A DNA stretch of 64,000 nucleotides, from assembly GCA_024734555.1 (NCBI GenBank), contig JANPWX010000054.1:8571982-8635981 (forward strand). Reading direction: 5' to 3'. Below, piece after piece: positions 1 through 9,240 of this stretch. The notes below the pieces were generated by a model. The model was not told the DNA's origin. It worked only from the letters and a program-made list of their open reading frames with translations, and did not search any database. Numbering within the stretch: position 1 is the stretch's first letter; the number at the start of each line of letters is the position of its first letter. The translations under genes were made by a program, and so were the position numbers. The DNA comes from Trochalopteron elliotii (taxonomy: Eukaryota; Chordata; Aves; Passeriformes; Leiothrichidae).

Positions 1-165
1 ACCATTTAGTTCGATCTCAATATCGAACTTCGATCACGCGAAGTTCGAAGGGCAGCGGCAGCGGCCGGGGCCGGGCCGGGACCCGACGGACACCGCGCCT
101 TCGGGCACCGGGAATCACCCCGCGGGTCCGGAGGGCAGCACGGCAGCACAAATGGTGTGCCCAGA
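1..165. promoter_or_regulatory. CpG-rich block at the left edge, possible promoter or 5' end of an off-window gene
   Basis: This block is GC-rich and full of CpG, especially at 30-125, in sharp contrast to the AT-rich DNA to its right. In vertebrates such CpG-dense DNA usually marks a promoter or first exon. No reading frame across it gives a recognisable protein, and I see no TATA box. The block is cut by the window edge, so the gene it may serve would lie to the left. It could also be an isolated CpG island. Confidence 0.45.
8..48. repeat. Two overlapping perfect inverted repeats
   Basis: AGTTCGAT at 8-15 pairs with ATCGAACT at 22-29 around a 6-base loop. TCGAACTTCG at 23-32 pairs with CGAAGTTCGA at 39-48 around another 6-base loop. 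The middle segment (23-29) belongs to both stems, so only one hairpin can form at a time. Both lie at the start of the CpG-rich block. Function unknown. Confidence 0.7.
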
Positions 166-185
166 TCAAAACAGATAGGCCGGAC

Positions 186-295
186 TTAATAAAAAAAAAA
201 TTAAAAATTAAAAACCCAAACAAAACCACAAAACCCCCAAAACAACCAAAAAACCCCAACAAAAACAAAAACACAAAACCAACCAAAAGACCCCG
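186..295. repeat. A/C-rich low-complexity tract
   Basis: About 110 bases made almost only of A and C with a few T, in blocks such as AAAACCCC and CCAACCAAAA. On the other strand it reads as T-rich DNA with runs of G. The 89-codon minus-strand open frame across it (17-286) is a composition artefact, rich in Phe, Gly and Leu from TTT and GGN codons, and is not a gene. Confidence 0.75.
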
Positions 296-311
296 TGGTG
301 GTTTGGGATTG

Positions 312-342
312 TTTTTTTCTTTCTTTTTTTTTTTTTTTTTTT
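312..342. repeat. Poly-T tract
   Basis: A T-rich stretch with two C interruptions that ends in 19 uninterrupted T (324-342). It may be the reverse-complemented tail of an old retrotransposon, but nothing recognisable flanks it, so it is called simple sequence. Confidence 0.75.
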
Positions 343-899
343 AATCACGCTTGTAATCTCATTCGCTCTGAAGGGTAAATAAATTGCAGTTGTATGAAAA
401 ACAATTGGTCCTACATGTGTTCATAACAGATGGGAATCTTATCACAGTTTAACTGTAATAAATTCTGACTTCTGGAAACTGTAATTTCTACTCCATGCTG
501 GATGTCTCTTTTCTATTGGGATAATAGGGCTACGAACTCCTGAGAGCGAGCAGAAAAGTTTTCACTGCTAGCGTTGCTCAAGAGCCAGGGCATGTTCCTG
601 CAGCCTTTTCCCAACTACAGCTCTTTCAAAGTTTGCGTGAAAACGCATCTGAGAATCAAAAGGGAGTGAAAACCCTGACGTATAGGCGGACAAACAGCTG
701 ATCCTTCCCCCGCTGGGTAACATTATTTACTAAGGCCAACGATAATAGTCCTTAAAATACATGCAGAAGATCTAAGAACGAGCTCTCTGTGTAAAGAAGC
801 CCTGGCAAATGACAGATCACGCTTTGCTTTGTGAAGAGAGAAAATGCCAGAAGAAACCGAGCCCCTGAGGAAGGGGGGAATCAAACTTTAGATTAATCT
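343..899. other. Single-copy AT-rich DNA, no gene seen
   Basis: No long open frame, no recognisable repeat and no splice-site pair. It lies between the poly-T tract and the motif-rich block that starts near 900. The part from about 540 resembles the downstream candidate regulatory DNA in composition and may belong to it. Confidence 0.6.
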
Positions 900-1240
900 C
901 CCCGCGCTTCAGCTTTAATTTACAAAATTAAAAAATAAATTTGAATAACCACTGAAAGGATAAAATTATAATAATAAATTGTCCATATTCACTGAGGCTG
1001 CGGGACTAATTATTTTCACCATCTCGGCTTCCCATTGCTGTTTATCAAGTCGCAGGATAAATGCTTGTAAATCCATTACATTTCCATAAATCCTTTCGCC
1101 ACTTTGTTTTTGGCCAATGCTTTTGCAACATTAATTGATTTTATTGCACTTTCTGAAGTCACTGTTTATTAAACTCAAGCAACTTCTTTCTGAAAGAGTT
1201 GGGGTTTTCCATCTGCATACCAAACCCGTGAACGGGAATT
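900..1240. promoter_or_regulatory. Candidate conserved regulatory element near the left CpG islands
   Basis: Repeat-free AT-rich DNA packed with developmental transcription-factor words: TAATTA at 1007-1012, TGTTTATC (forkhead type) at 1039-1046, CCAAT at 1114-1118, TTAATTGATT at 1131-1140, TTTATTGC at 1140-1147 and TGTTTATT at 1163-1170. It lies between CpG-rich blocks, which fits a proximal enhancer. Seen: the motifs and the lack of repeats. Inferred: regulatory function; conservation cannot be judged from one sequence. Confidence 0.4.
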
Positions 1241-1759
1241 ACTGAGGCTACTAAAGGATCTAGTCCCTTTTTTTTACCCCCACCCCTCTGTGACCTTGAT
1301 GACAAATGCGCACTGCAAATTACAAGTTTCTAATAATCTACGCTGTTATAGAAACCAGCCCCTTTGTCTCTGTTGAAAAATTAGTCTAAATCCAAACACC
1401 ACCTTTCCTCATTGTTTTTAAATGGGGGAAGCATGAAATGCTACTGGGCGATGGAGATCTAACACATTTAGAACCGCTCTGCGAGTCTTTTACGTTACTG
1501 AGTGGACAGGAGTTATTTTAATAAAGGATTTTCGATGTGCCACTGGAAGTCCAATGCAATTCAGGAATGAGTACACAGGCTCCAGGTTTATCAAACCCTT
1601 CTGCCTTTTTCTTCAATCACCTTAAGAAAACTGGCCCCAACCAGCCTTAAACCGAGAAATTATTTCCCACTTAACATCAGCTGATTTCCAGTTCCTTTAC
1701 CTGTCACGCTAGCCCCTTGATCTTTATTTAAAAACCTTAAAAGCTAACGCTGGTGTTTA
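1241..1759. other. Single-copy AT-rich DNA between CpG blocks, no gene seen
   Basis: No coding signal and no recognisable repeat. It resembles the adjacent candidate regulatory DNA in composition and may continue it. Confidence 0.55.
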
Positions 1760-1930
1760 GACGCTCTCGCTCCGTCCCACGCTGCGCTCGGGCGCCCTGG
1801 GCAGCGAGCCCCCCTCCCCCCGGCGGGTGTGCCTTCGCACAGCCATTCCCTCCGCTCCCATCACACCTAACGAAGAGGTGTCCCTGCCATCGGCGGGGGC
1901 CACCGAGTCACCTCGAGGTACTTCAGTGAC
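1760..1930. promoter_or_regulatory. CpG-rich block
   Basis: Short GC-rich segment (densest at 1762-1835) with many CpG and C-runs, plus a CRE-like TGACGCAA near 1928-1935. A 61-codon plus-strand frame (1827-2012) runs through it but resembles nothing I know. Probably part of the same promoter-associated zone as 1-165 and 2130-2480. Confidence 0.45.
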
Positions 1931-2119
1931 GCAAGAGTCTTGTAAAGCGCAGATAATTACTACAGATCACAGAAGACATGTAGAACTGCCTGTTTTAGGT
2001 AGGACAGCATAATGCTGTTATTACGAACGTGACTCCTCAGCTTTTTTAGTCACATAAACCGCTACCCACGAAGATATTTTGCAAAGGTGAACGCATCAGT
2101 TGTTAGTGATGCGGTCATT
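1931..2119. other. AT-richer spacer between CpG blocks, with a short inverted repeat
   Basis: No gene seen. ACAGCAT at 2004-2010 and ATGCTGT at 2012-2018 form a 7-base inverted repeat with a one-base spacer. Several TAATTA-like words lie nearby. Confidence 0.5.
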
Positions 2120-2129
2120 ACTTACACGG
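2117..2129 (-). other. Candidate 5' splice site on the minus strand
   Basis: Read on the minus strand, the sequence is exon-like CCCCGT followed by GTAAGTAATG, with GTAAGT at plus positions 2125-2120. That matches the intron side of the vertebrate donor consensus at all six bases; the last exon base is T rather than the usual G. It sits at the edge of the CpG island 2130-2480, where a minus-strand first exon would end. No partner acceptor could be assigned with confidence. Confidence 0.35.
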
Positions 2130-2480
2130 GGAGGAGGAGGGCAAGGAGAGAGAAAGCAAGCCAGCGAGCTGCCCCTGCCTGCGCCTGACCCCCGCGGGCG
2201 GCGGGCGAGGAGGGCAGGGCTCAGGGCCCCCCGCCCCGGGCCAGCCCCGGGACCTGCTGCGGCGACTCCGCGAGCCTCCCCCCCGTTCGAGACGAGGTAC
2301 GAGAGAAGGGCCGGAGCATCCCTGTCTTCCTTCTGCTCGGGAGCGATGGGGCAGCGCTGCAGCTCGGCCCCCTGGCCGGAGCAGCAGTCAGTCACCTCGG
2401 CAGCCTGCCGGCACCCCCAGGAGAAGCCATTCGGCTTGTTCACGGCTGTTTGGAAAAGGCCACCTCTGCAGTTCATCCAC
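2130..2480. promoter_or_regulatory. CpG island, candidate promoter or first exon
   Basis: The most GC- and CpG-rich stretch of the window (densest about 2170-2300). It opens with a purine-rich run and contains GC-box-like strings. Open frames cross it on both strands: plus 2100-2618 (172 codons) and minus 2096-2476 (126 codons). These are expected where stop codons are scarce because of GC content; both look like low-complexity Pro/Ala/Arg/Gly sequence with no domain. With the minus-strand donor at its left edge, a minus-strand non-coding first exon is possible. A plus-strand start at ATG 2346 is another, weaker possibility. Confidence 0.55.
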
Positions 2481-2619
2481 TGCCACAGCTTTAGAGGGAT
2501 CGGTTCAGCTGGGGCTGGGACAGACAGCTCAGGCGTGGGGACTCAAACTCTGTACAAGGGAAGTGATCCCACTAGGAGCACCCTTTCAGCCATCACAAGA
2601 TCTAAAACTGCAATGTAAT

Positions 2620-5600
2620 GGTTTGGTTTCACCGAAGTTAGTACGCATCAGCCCAGATTCTCTAGCACACCAATCTATCTTAGAGTTGCGGGGAAATATC
2701 TCACCTCTTGTACAATTCACAGCCCTTAATCTTCTCTTTGTGGAGATGTATTTTTTCCTACCAGGAGAGATCAACTACTACCATCATCTGCTGCATTCTT
2801 TGTCCATGCTTGAAGTACTTGTCTTGAGGCAGAGGAATATGCATCAATTCCCCGATCTGAAAGATGTCAAACTTACAATCCTCACCTATTAGGGTTCCTC
2901 AGTCACCTGCATATTCTGATGCGGGAAAAATCTCCATCCTCTGCTTTGAAGGCATTTCACTTTGCATAAGAGTGCACTGAGCCACAGGGAAAGAGAAGGA
3001 ATTAACAAGGCTATCGTTAAGGTGCTCACCAGAGCCCAGAGCTCGGGTGTCCCAGCCAGCACTCAGATCTAATCTTGCTCCTACCCCACTCTCTTCGCCC
3101 AAGAAAAAGCTTTAAGCATTCCATACAGAAAAGGTAACATTTGCAAACCGTTCTTTTCACCCTAAATGGCAATTAGAAGAGGTGAGTCTCCTACTCTACT
3201 CAGGGGGAATAGGAAAAAAATCCAAATCTGTAGCCACCAAGTAATTAGATAAGTAGCTAACAGAATAGGCACCTTTGAGTCACCATTTTTTCAAAGAAAG
3301 TAGAAACCACCATGGCATTTTAGGTGACAGCAAGCTTTGCCTGATAAGGCTTTGGTAAAATGTAAGGTTTCCCACTGCATGCACTGATTATAGAGCAAAG
3401 AAAAACTGGTTCTTGAGGTAGTGTTGCCAGCTGTGCAAGTAAAAATATTTCTCCTCTTTGGCCTGTATTTTTGTTACTTTGTCCCACCCTGTATGGATCC
3501 ACTAAAGACCATCCCCACTAACCTGCTCACCACTGCCTTGATCAGGCTACCACAGAAATTCAGTGATGGAGACCAAAACAAACCCAGTCAAAACCTTACT
3601 TGTCCCTACATATTTTTACAACAAGATTAAGTTAATTTTGTCAACTTCTAAGGAAAAAAATAATTTCCTTTTAACCAGTTTCCATCATGAAATACTTGAG
3701 CTCATGAGTCTGAGAACATTCATAAGATTTTTTCCCTACTTTCCCTTTCAATTCTCCTTCTTTTGCAACATTACAATTTCCTTAAATATATATTGCACCA
3801 GCAGGCCCAAGCAATGTGTTCCAGATAAAACAGATGAGTAGAAATAAGTGTGGGGGAGTTTTGGTTTGGTTTTATTTACTTATTTAAGAAAGATCAGCTG
3901 TGAAATACATTTCAGTAGAGGTGTCAAATATTTTATGAAGAGAGCTGATCACATTTATAATTATGGTCTTCAGGTTGGCTTTATGAAGTTAGGGTAAAAT
4001 GTTATGCTTGATCAAAAGCAGATATCTTACATACATCAATAGGTTTATAAAAAGATTGAGAACGGAATTTAGACCAGATGCAGCAACTAATTTTCTGGTT
4101 TAACTATGTAATTTGGTTGAGAAACAAATGGTTGTTGATGTAGCTACAAAACAGGTACTGACAAACGCTCTGAGAAAACTGGCTACTCATATTGCCACAA
4201 TCTTGTTTTAGAGTTAAAGAAACTGGCAAAGTGTTATAGCAGGTCTTACCTCCTCGATTAACAGTTAATACTTTTAATGTTATTTTAATGTACCTATTTC
4301 TAAAGTAGCTGAGTAAAAATGGTACTGCGTAAAAATTTCCTGCATGTAGATACTGTTAAAGTAAGCAAAAATACTGCTTAACTCTACCCCTACTGATAAT
4401 TATGCCAGTATAGTTTAATCCCTATTAGAGAAGGCACTTGTGAATCATCATAGCTGTGTATAAACCAGGTCACAGGTTATGAAAAAAAGCTAACTCCGTA
4501 AAGGAGAAAATATTTATTCTAACTAAAACACTTCAACTTGTATAAACAGTGTTCCACATGGTTAATTGTGTTTGCTGGTTAATGGGATTGTGTCAATTTA
4601 CATTTATACATTTAAGCTATTAAAACTTGCACACACCCTAAGTCCACAATGTAATGTGAAATTCTAGTCAGCCTGAAATCAGTAGAAATTTTCTAGCAAT
4701 TCTGAGAAAAGCAGGATTTCTCCTGGGACAAAAGAAGCCCTAAAGCTTACAAATTCTAATTTCAAACATAAGAATATGCAACACAGTCGTACAATTCATG
4801 ACAATTTGGGAAGGGGCTTGGGAACACCTTGGAGTCAACTATGGCAATTTTGGTTTTCTCTCTCTGAAGAGACAGTTTAGAGGACAAAATCTGAAGAGGC
4901 CATGCAAGGTACCTCCATGTAAATAGGTAAGAAAGAAAACACTGAACACATATACTGAGAAAAGCAGGTTTTAGCCATTGTATCACAGACTCAGTCAACT
5001 TGGAACTGATGCCTGTCAAGATAATAAGAGCATGGGGAGTTTAATCAGCACATCTGTCTGACAAGTCATCTCTCATGTTTTAACTCAAGAAATTGTTTCA
5101 TTTCGGTGATGGGTGAGATGTGTGCATTTTTATTTCTTGTAATTTACACAAAAATGTCTTGTCCAGGTCTTTCCCCAGGAAAATATTAGGATAATACTTT
5201 TAACTTAACTAAAAAAAAAAAACCCAAACCTTAAATTCCTATCAATTAGTAAGAAAATAGAGGACTGTGAAAGGTTCTACAAGTTTGTTTGGTTGTTTAT
5301 GCTGAGCACCTCTCAAAATATCTACATCTGTTCTGATAGCTAACAATCTTGGATGAAGCAAACCAATAAAAATTAATTATTGCATAAGTAATTTAGTTTA
5401 GCTTTTGTATGCATAGATACACAGACTAGTTTACACACTAATCTGAGTATTAGAAGAATAATATAGTGAGTTGTGCATCCCCATCTTGAAAACGATTATT
5501 GCCTAACCATGTAATTTCATCAGCTATTAAATGATAAACTCATTTGTGCAACATTTTCCCAGGTTTTTTTGTATTACAGACATTAAAATGAGGACAGGCA

Positions 5601-6261
5601 TATTTCTGTGAAGTCTCTTTTGATGTATTTTGTAATAGTTTCCTTTTATCTGTTCTAAAGCTCACAACAGTTTCTTTTTACCCCCAGAATTAAGCTATCC
5701 TCTCCACACCCACATCACAAGCTATCCTTAGGAATGCAAGTACGTACAATCCTGGAAGTGTAATAATCACCATCTTGCTCATTACCTGAGACCTCCAGGG
5801 CTGACTCACAAACCTTTACACCTCGAGTTAAATATCCTAGCAAGCAGCTGTAGCATACTCATATCCGCTGTTGGCCAGATGCAGCCACAGAGAGGGATGT
5901 CTAGCACAGTGAACAGTGGGTTACACATGCATACCTCCTCAAAAGCAGGTTAAAGATTGGCTAGAGACTAATCCACTTTATAGGCTCAGAAATTGATTTT
6001 CAGAGAAGCTGAACTACAGGTGCTCAAGTCTGTTAAAAAAAAATTCAGCCCAGCTCTGGTGGTAATGTTAGTAGGGTTCACTACAGCAGAGGAAAGCATG
6101 GGAAAAATTACCTTGGAGTCTGGAATTGCCTAAGTCTGGGTGCATTGTGTGCAGCATGACACAGTTATTCTTTTCCTGGAGTGATGGCTAAGGGTGTTTG
6201 CTTATAACCACAAAATTAGGGACAAAATGGACTGTAAATGTTATCCATAGCAGTAACATTC
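2620..6261. other. Intergenic or intronic DNA, no gene seen
   Basis: Moderately AT-rich single-copy sequence. Open frames are at most about 109 codons with no recognisable protein. There is no clear repeat except short A/T runs, such as the poly-A at about 5211-5222. Confidence 0.65.
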
Positions 6262-6378
6262 AACATTGCGGATGCAATGTACAATACACTTAATCAAATC
6301 CTCATCAGAAGAGTAAGAGGTGACAAGATGTATTATATCCATATTACTGATAAGTAGTGAATATTAGAAAGTAGCCTG
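6262..6378 (-). mobile_element. Old MIR-type SINE fragment
   Basis: Positions 6290-6354 follow the minus strand of the MIR core: a TTAATC/AATCCTCA-like segment (6290-6305), a GAGG segment (6315-6321) and then TATTATATCCATATTACTGA (6331-6350). That last segment corresponds to the MIR stretch usually written TATTATCCCCATTTTACAGA. Divergence is heavy, as expected for this ancient amniote family. Boundaries are approximate, and the match is to the family as I remember it, not to a computed alignment. Confidence 0.55.
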
Positions 6379-7479
6379 ATGTAGAAGTCAGCTCTGGACC
6401 AAGTCAGACAAAACTGGTGTAAGTTAAACAGGAGAATAAACTAAGTAAGTGGATCTCTAAACCTTTAGATTCCAGAAAGACAAACTCTGCTGTAGTTACA
6501 TCAACTGGACCCTGGAGTTAATAGGTTGAATAGGGAGCAAAGTCTTACTAATACTTCACATAAAGAATGTTTAAATACTCAAGAATCTACACTCCAAACA
6601 CAGTAAAAAGAAACCAAGAAGGTGGCACTCCAGGCCTAACTGAATGCACTACTGCCCCAAGAAGTGTTAGATGTGAAAAGAGAAACAGACAGAACACATG
6701 GGGAAAAACAGCTGTGTGTGCTCATTGGTCCTTAACTGAGAAGCATGGGGTGAAGTGAGAACTGCCAAGAGAGGAGCTGTCCTAGGCTTTGCAAAGGATA
6801 TTAAAACAGATGAAGATATTTTTTCAGTTACATAAATGAAAGAAAGAAAGAAATGCAGTAAAGTTTAAGGATAATACAGGCATGTTCCAACCTTGAATTG
6901 ATACATTGTATTAATTTAAATGAGAAGGACAATACTGATCAGGGGGTTGAAAGGGAAACAACTGATAGGAATGACACTAAAGAATAAAAATCTGATGAAG
7001 TGAAAAAGAAATCAAATCTGGTGTGGTCCCAGACTATAGAAGTCTACTTAATCTCCAATCCAACTCAGAACTCTAGAATTTGATACCACAACAGCAACAA
7101 GGAATCTCTACCAAACTTAAACAAAACAAAATTGATACAAGCTAAATAAAGACTGTTATAAGAATTGAAATACGATGTCTGACATTGATATTTCTTCATT
7201 CTGCTTCCAGTAATAGACAAAACTTTACAATAGCAAGTTGAAAGCAACAATGCGCAGATAAAAATATTTAAGAGACATAGCCTAGGATTATTGTAAGTAG
7301 ATAACAACACATTAAATTTCCTCTGGTTTAAAAACAAACCTCAAATCTATTATGAGCTAAAAAATCATAAACGGTATAATTTCTCAATATTAATAGGATG
7401 ACTGCTAAAATACAGTTGTGTACAGATTGTGGATCACCACTGTATGGCAATTGGTGCAACTTCCACCCAAGGAAAAGTA
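6379..7479. other. Intergenic or intronic DNA, no gene seen
   Basis: AT-rich unique sequence with a short GAAA repeat at 6838-6853. The short open frames are not recognisable. Confidence 0.65.
6838..6853. repeat. Short (GAAA)n microsatellite
   Basis: Four tandem GAAA units. Too short to mean more than simple sequence. Confidence 0.8.
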
Positions 7480-7770
7480 ATAGTGTTGTGTAAAGGTCTG
7501 GGAAGAGCTCACCTGAAATACTGCATTCAACCTAGTCACCTGCATTCGAGAGATTAACTGGACTTAGAGCAGGTAGAGGAGGACTGCTAGGTAGATAAGG
7601 GCAATGGAAAGCTTATTTTATAAAATGAGATTAAACAAGCTTGATTTATTTAGTCTACTATAACAAAAGATGAGAGAAGACAGGATTGCTAACTTCTAGT
7701 TAAAAAGCTAAGAGAAAAAAAAATTAAAAGAGGATTTTGGCATGAGTCCAAATGGACTTTAGCTGGCCAT
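7480..7770 (+). mobile_element. Decayed CR1-type LINE fragment (end of the reverse-transcriptase ORF)
   Basis: The plus strand keeps the layout of the 3' coding end of CR1-clade LINEs. Translation near 7504-7533 gives RAHLKYCIQP, resembling the RPHLEYCVQ motif that ends the reverse-transcriptase domain. At 7574-7615 there is a trace of the region normally reading 'vQRRatkli.gle'. At 7634-7690 there is DNA matching the CR1 segment for 'LgLfsLeKRRlRGDli'. Near 7758-7770, GGCCATGAAAT also fits this family. Stop codons and indels break every frame, so it is a dead copy. Family membership is from memory of CR1 sequences; the edges are uncertain. Confidence 0.55.
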
Positions 7771-8659
7771 GAAATTTTTTTAAGTGTATGGTGGTAGCTC
7801 ATTGTTTTTGACTTTATCCCAAGTCAGTTCCAATGGCAAATGGCTCACCACCAATGTTGTAAAGTAATCACATTCTGTAACAGCCATCCTCTGGGAATAG
7901 TGGGAATAAACCACACAAGGGTTGTTAAGATAGACTACAACACAGTTCAAAACCAAATTATCCAATGTGATGGCTGCAATAGGGAGGGGAGGATTCAGTA
8001 ACCCAGCGAGTGCTGTCCTGTTCCAAAGCCTTGCACAACGGAGGAGTTGGTAGATAGGATTAAATCTACCACGATTAAAAAACATTTTGACAACACGAAG
8101 GACTATATAATACCAATGACAAGGTAAGCAATAGTATAAAGGCTATTTTCCTTTCTCACACTTAAGAGGCCCCAGTTTGTTATTTAACAATAACAGAAGA
8201 AAGTCACAAAACAACAATGTATAGACAACCACATTAAACATAAAATAGTTACAGAATTCTCTTCTGAAGGGAAAAGCCATTATGACAAAATGTACTTTTT
8301 CCTGTGGAAAACAAGTTATCAACAAAACCCATAGAATCTGAAGTCAAACACATCAAATTTTAAGTTTTTGAACAAAATAAACCTCCCCAAAAGAATTCTT
8401 CCTTAAAATGAAATACCATACTATAAGATACACAAATAACAAACAACATAAAGGCTACTCTGATATAAAAATTCAAATCCTTTGTTTCAAAGGAAAACAG
8501 GTCTTCATGAAAACAGTTTGTTTTCAATAAAAAAAGCTAGTAACATTTGAACCAAAGAAGACTTAAGTAGATGATGATTTGTAAAGGGAATTTTCTTGAT
8601 ACACACTTAAAAAGTCTCCAAAAGAAGTTACCGTGATGCCAAACATTCCTCAGAGCGAA
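7771..8659. other. Intergenic or intronic DNA, no gene seen
   Basis: Unique, increasingly AT-rich sequence. The 101-codon minus-strand frame (7780-8085) has no recognisable domain. It may include further unrecognised LINE remnant next to the CR1 fragment. Confidence 0.55.
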
Positions 8660-9240
8660 GAGAAGGAATGGAATTTCAGCTGAGGCTCGCAGCCCCGGTG
8701 CGTGATGCTGCTGCTCCCTCTCCGCAGGGCGCAGATGTCAGGGGAGCCGAGGGCCGGGCAGCCCCTGTCCCACATGACCCTTCTTTCGCCAAGGACAACG
8801 TGGCTGCTGCTTCTATCTTCCCCGGCAGCCAAACACCGGTTTTGTGCACCCTGGCAGCCATTCCTGCCTGCCCTTGAGGCACGGAGCCTGCTGTGATGAG
8901 GGTTGATCATCCCCAGGTGAGCAACCCCAAGCGCCCAGGGTCCCTCCATTTGCCCAATTAGTGTTACTCTGTGGCCCATTCTGGGATGGGGCTGGTGACG
9001 GGGCAGATTCCTGTGAGGCTGCTGTACATTCTGGGAGATGCCTGCAGAGGCTGCATTCAGGTGCTGTATGCCTCAGGTTGGGTTTCCTCCCACCAGTGAC
9101 TGTGGAGTTAGTGGGACATGCACATCCTCCCCTCTCCAGAAACTCTGGCTAATGCCTCACGTGCCTTTGGGCCCTCGCTGCTGAGGGGAGGCGTGATGGA
9201 ACCTTCTAGAACCCCTGGAGATGACAGTGACTCAGGGCTC
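8660..9240. other. Isolated GC-richer island with possible exon
   Basis: GC rises sharply from about 8680 to 9220 in otherwise AT-rich DNA, with scattered CpG at 8690-8850. Overlapping short frames exist on both strands (for example plus 8668-8877 and 8702-8896, minus 8650-8979), but none resembles a known protein. It contains a good acceptor/donor pair, listed separately. It could be a non-coding exon, a weak CpG island of a distal promoter, or simply a GC-rich patch. Confidence 0.45.
8728..8916 (+). ncRNA. Candidate non-coding exon bounded by good splice sites
   Basis: A CT-rich tract ending CCGCAG (8722-8727) gives a credible 3' splice site. CCCCAG followed by GTGAGC (8917-8922) gives a strong 5' splice site. 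The 189-base segment between them is interrupted by stops in all three plus frames (TGA at 8875, 8894 and near 8776), so it cannot be an internal coding exon. If transcribed it would be part of a long non-coding RNA or a UTR. No branch point or neighbouring exon could be confirmed, and such site pairs also occur by chance. Confidence 0.25.

Noticed and set aside
17..286. Minus-strand 89-codon open frame with Phe/Gly/Leu-rich N-terminus
   Set aside because: It reads an A/C-rich low-complexity tract in complement; no domain and no independent support.
2096..2476. Minus-strand 126-codon open frame in the CpG island
   Set aside because: Pro/Gly/Ala/Arg-rich, as expected from GC-rich DNA with few stops; it overlaps an opposite-strand frame and resembles no known protein.
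2502..2526. REST/NRSF-like half-sites TTCAGC and GGACAG
   Set aside because: The spacing (14 bases start to start) is not canonical and the flanking bases do not match.
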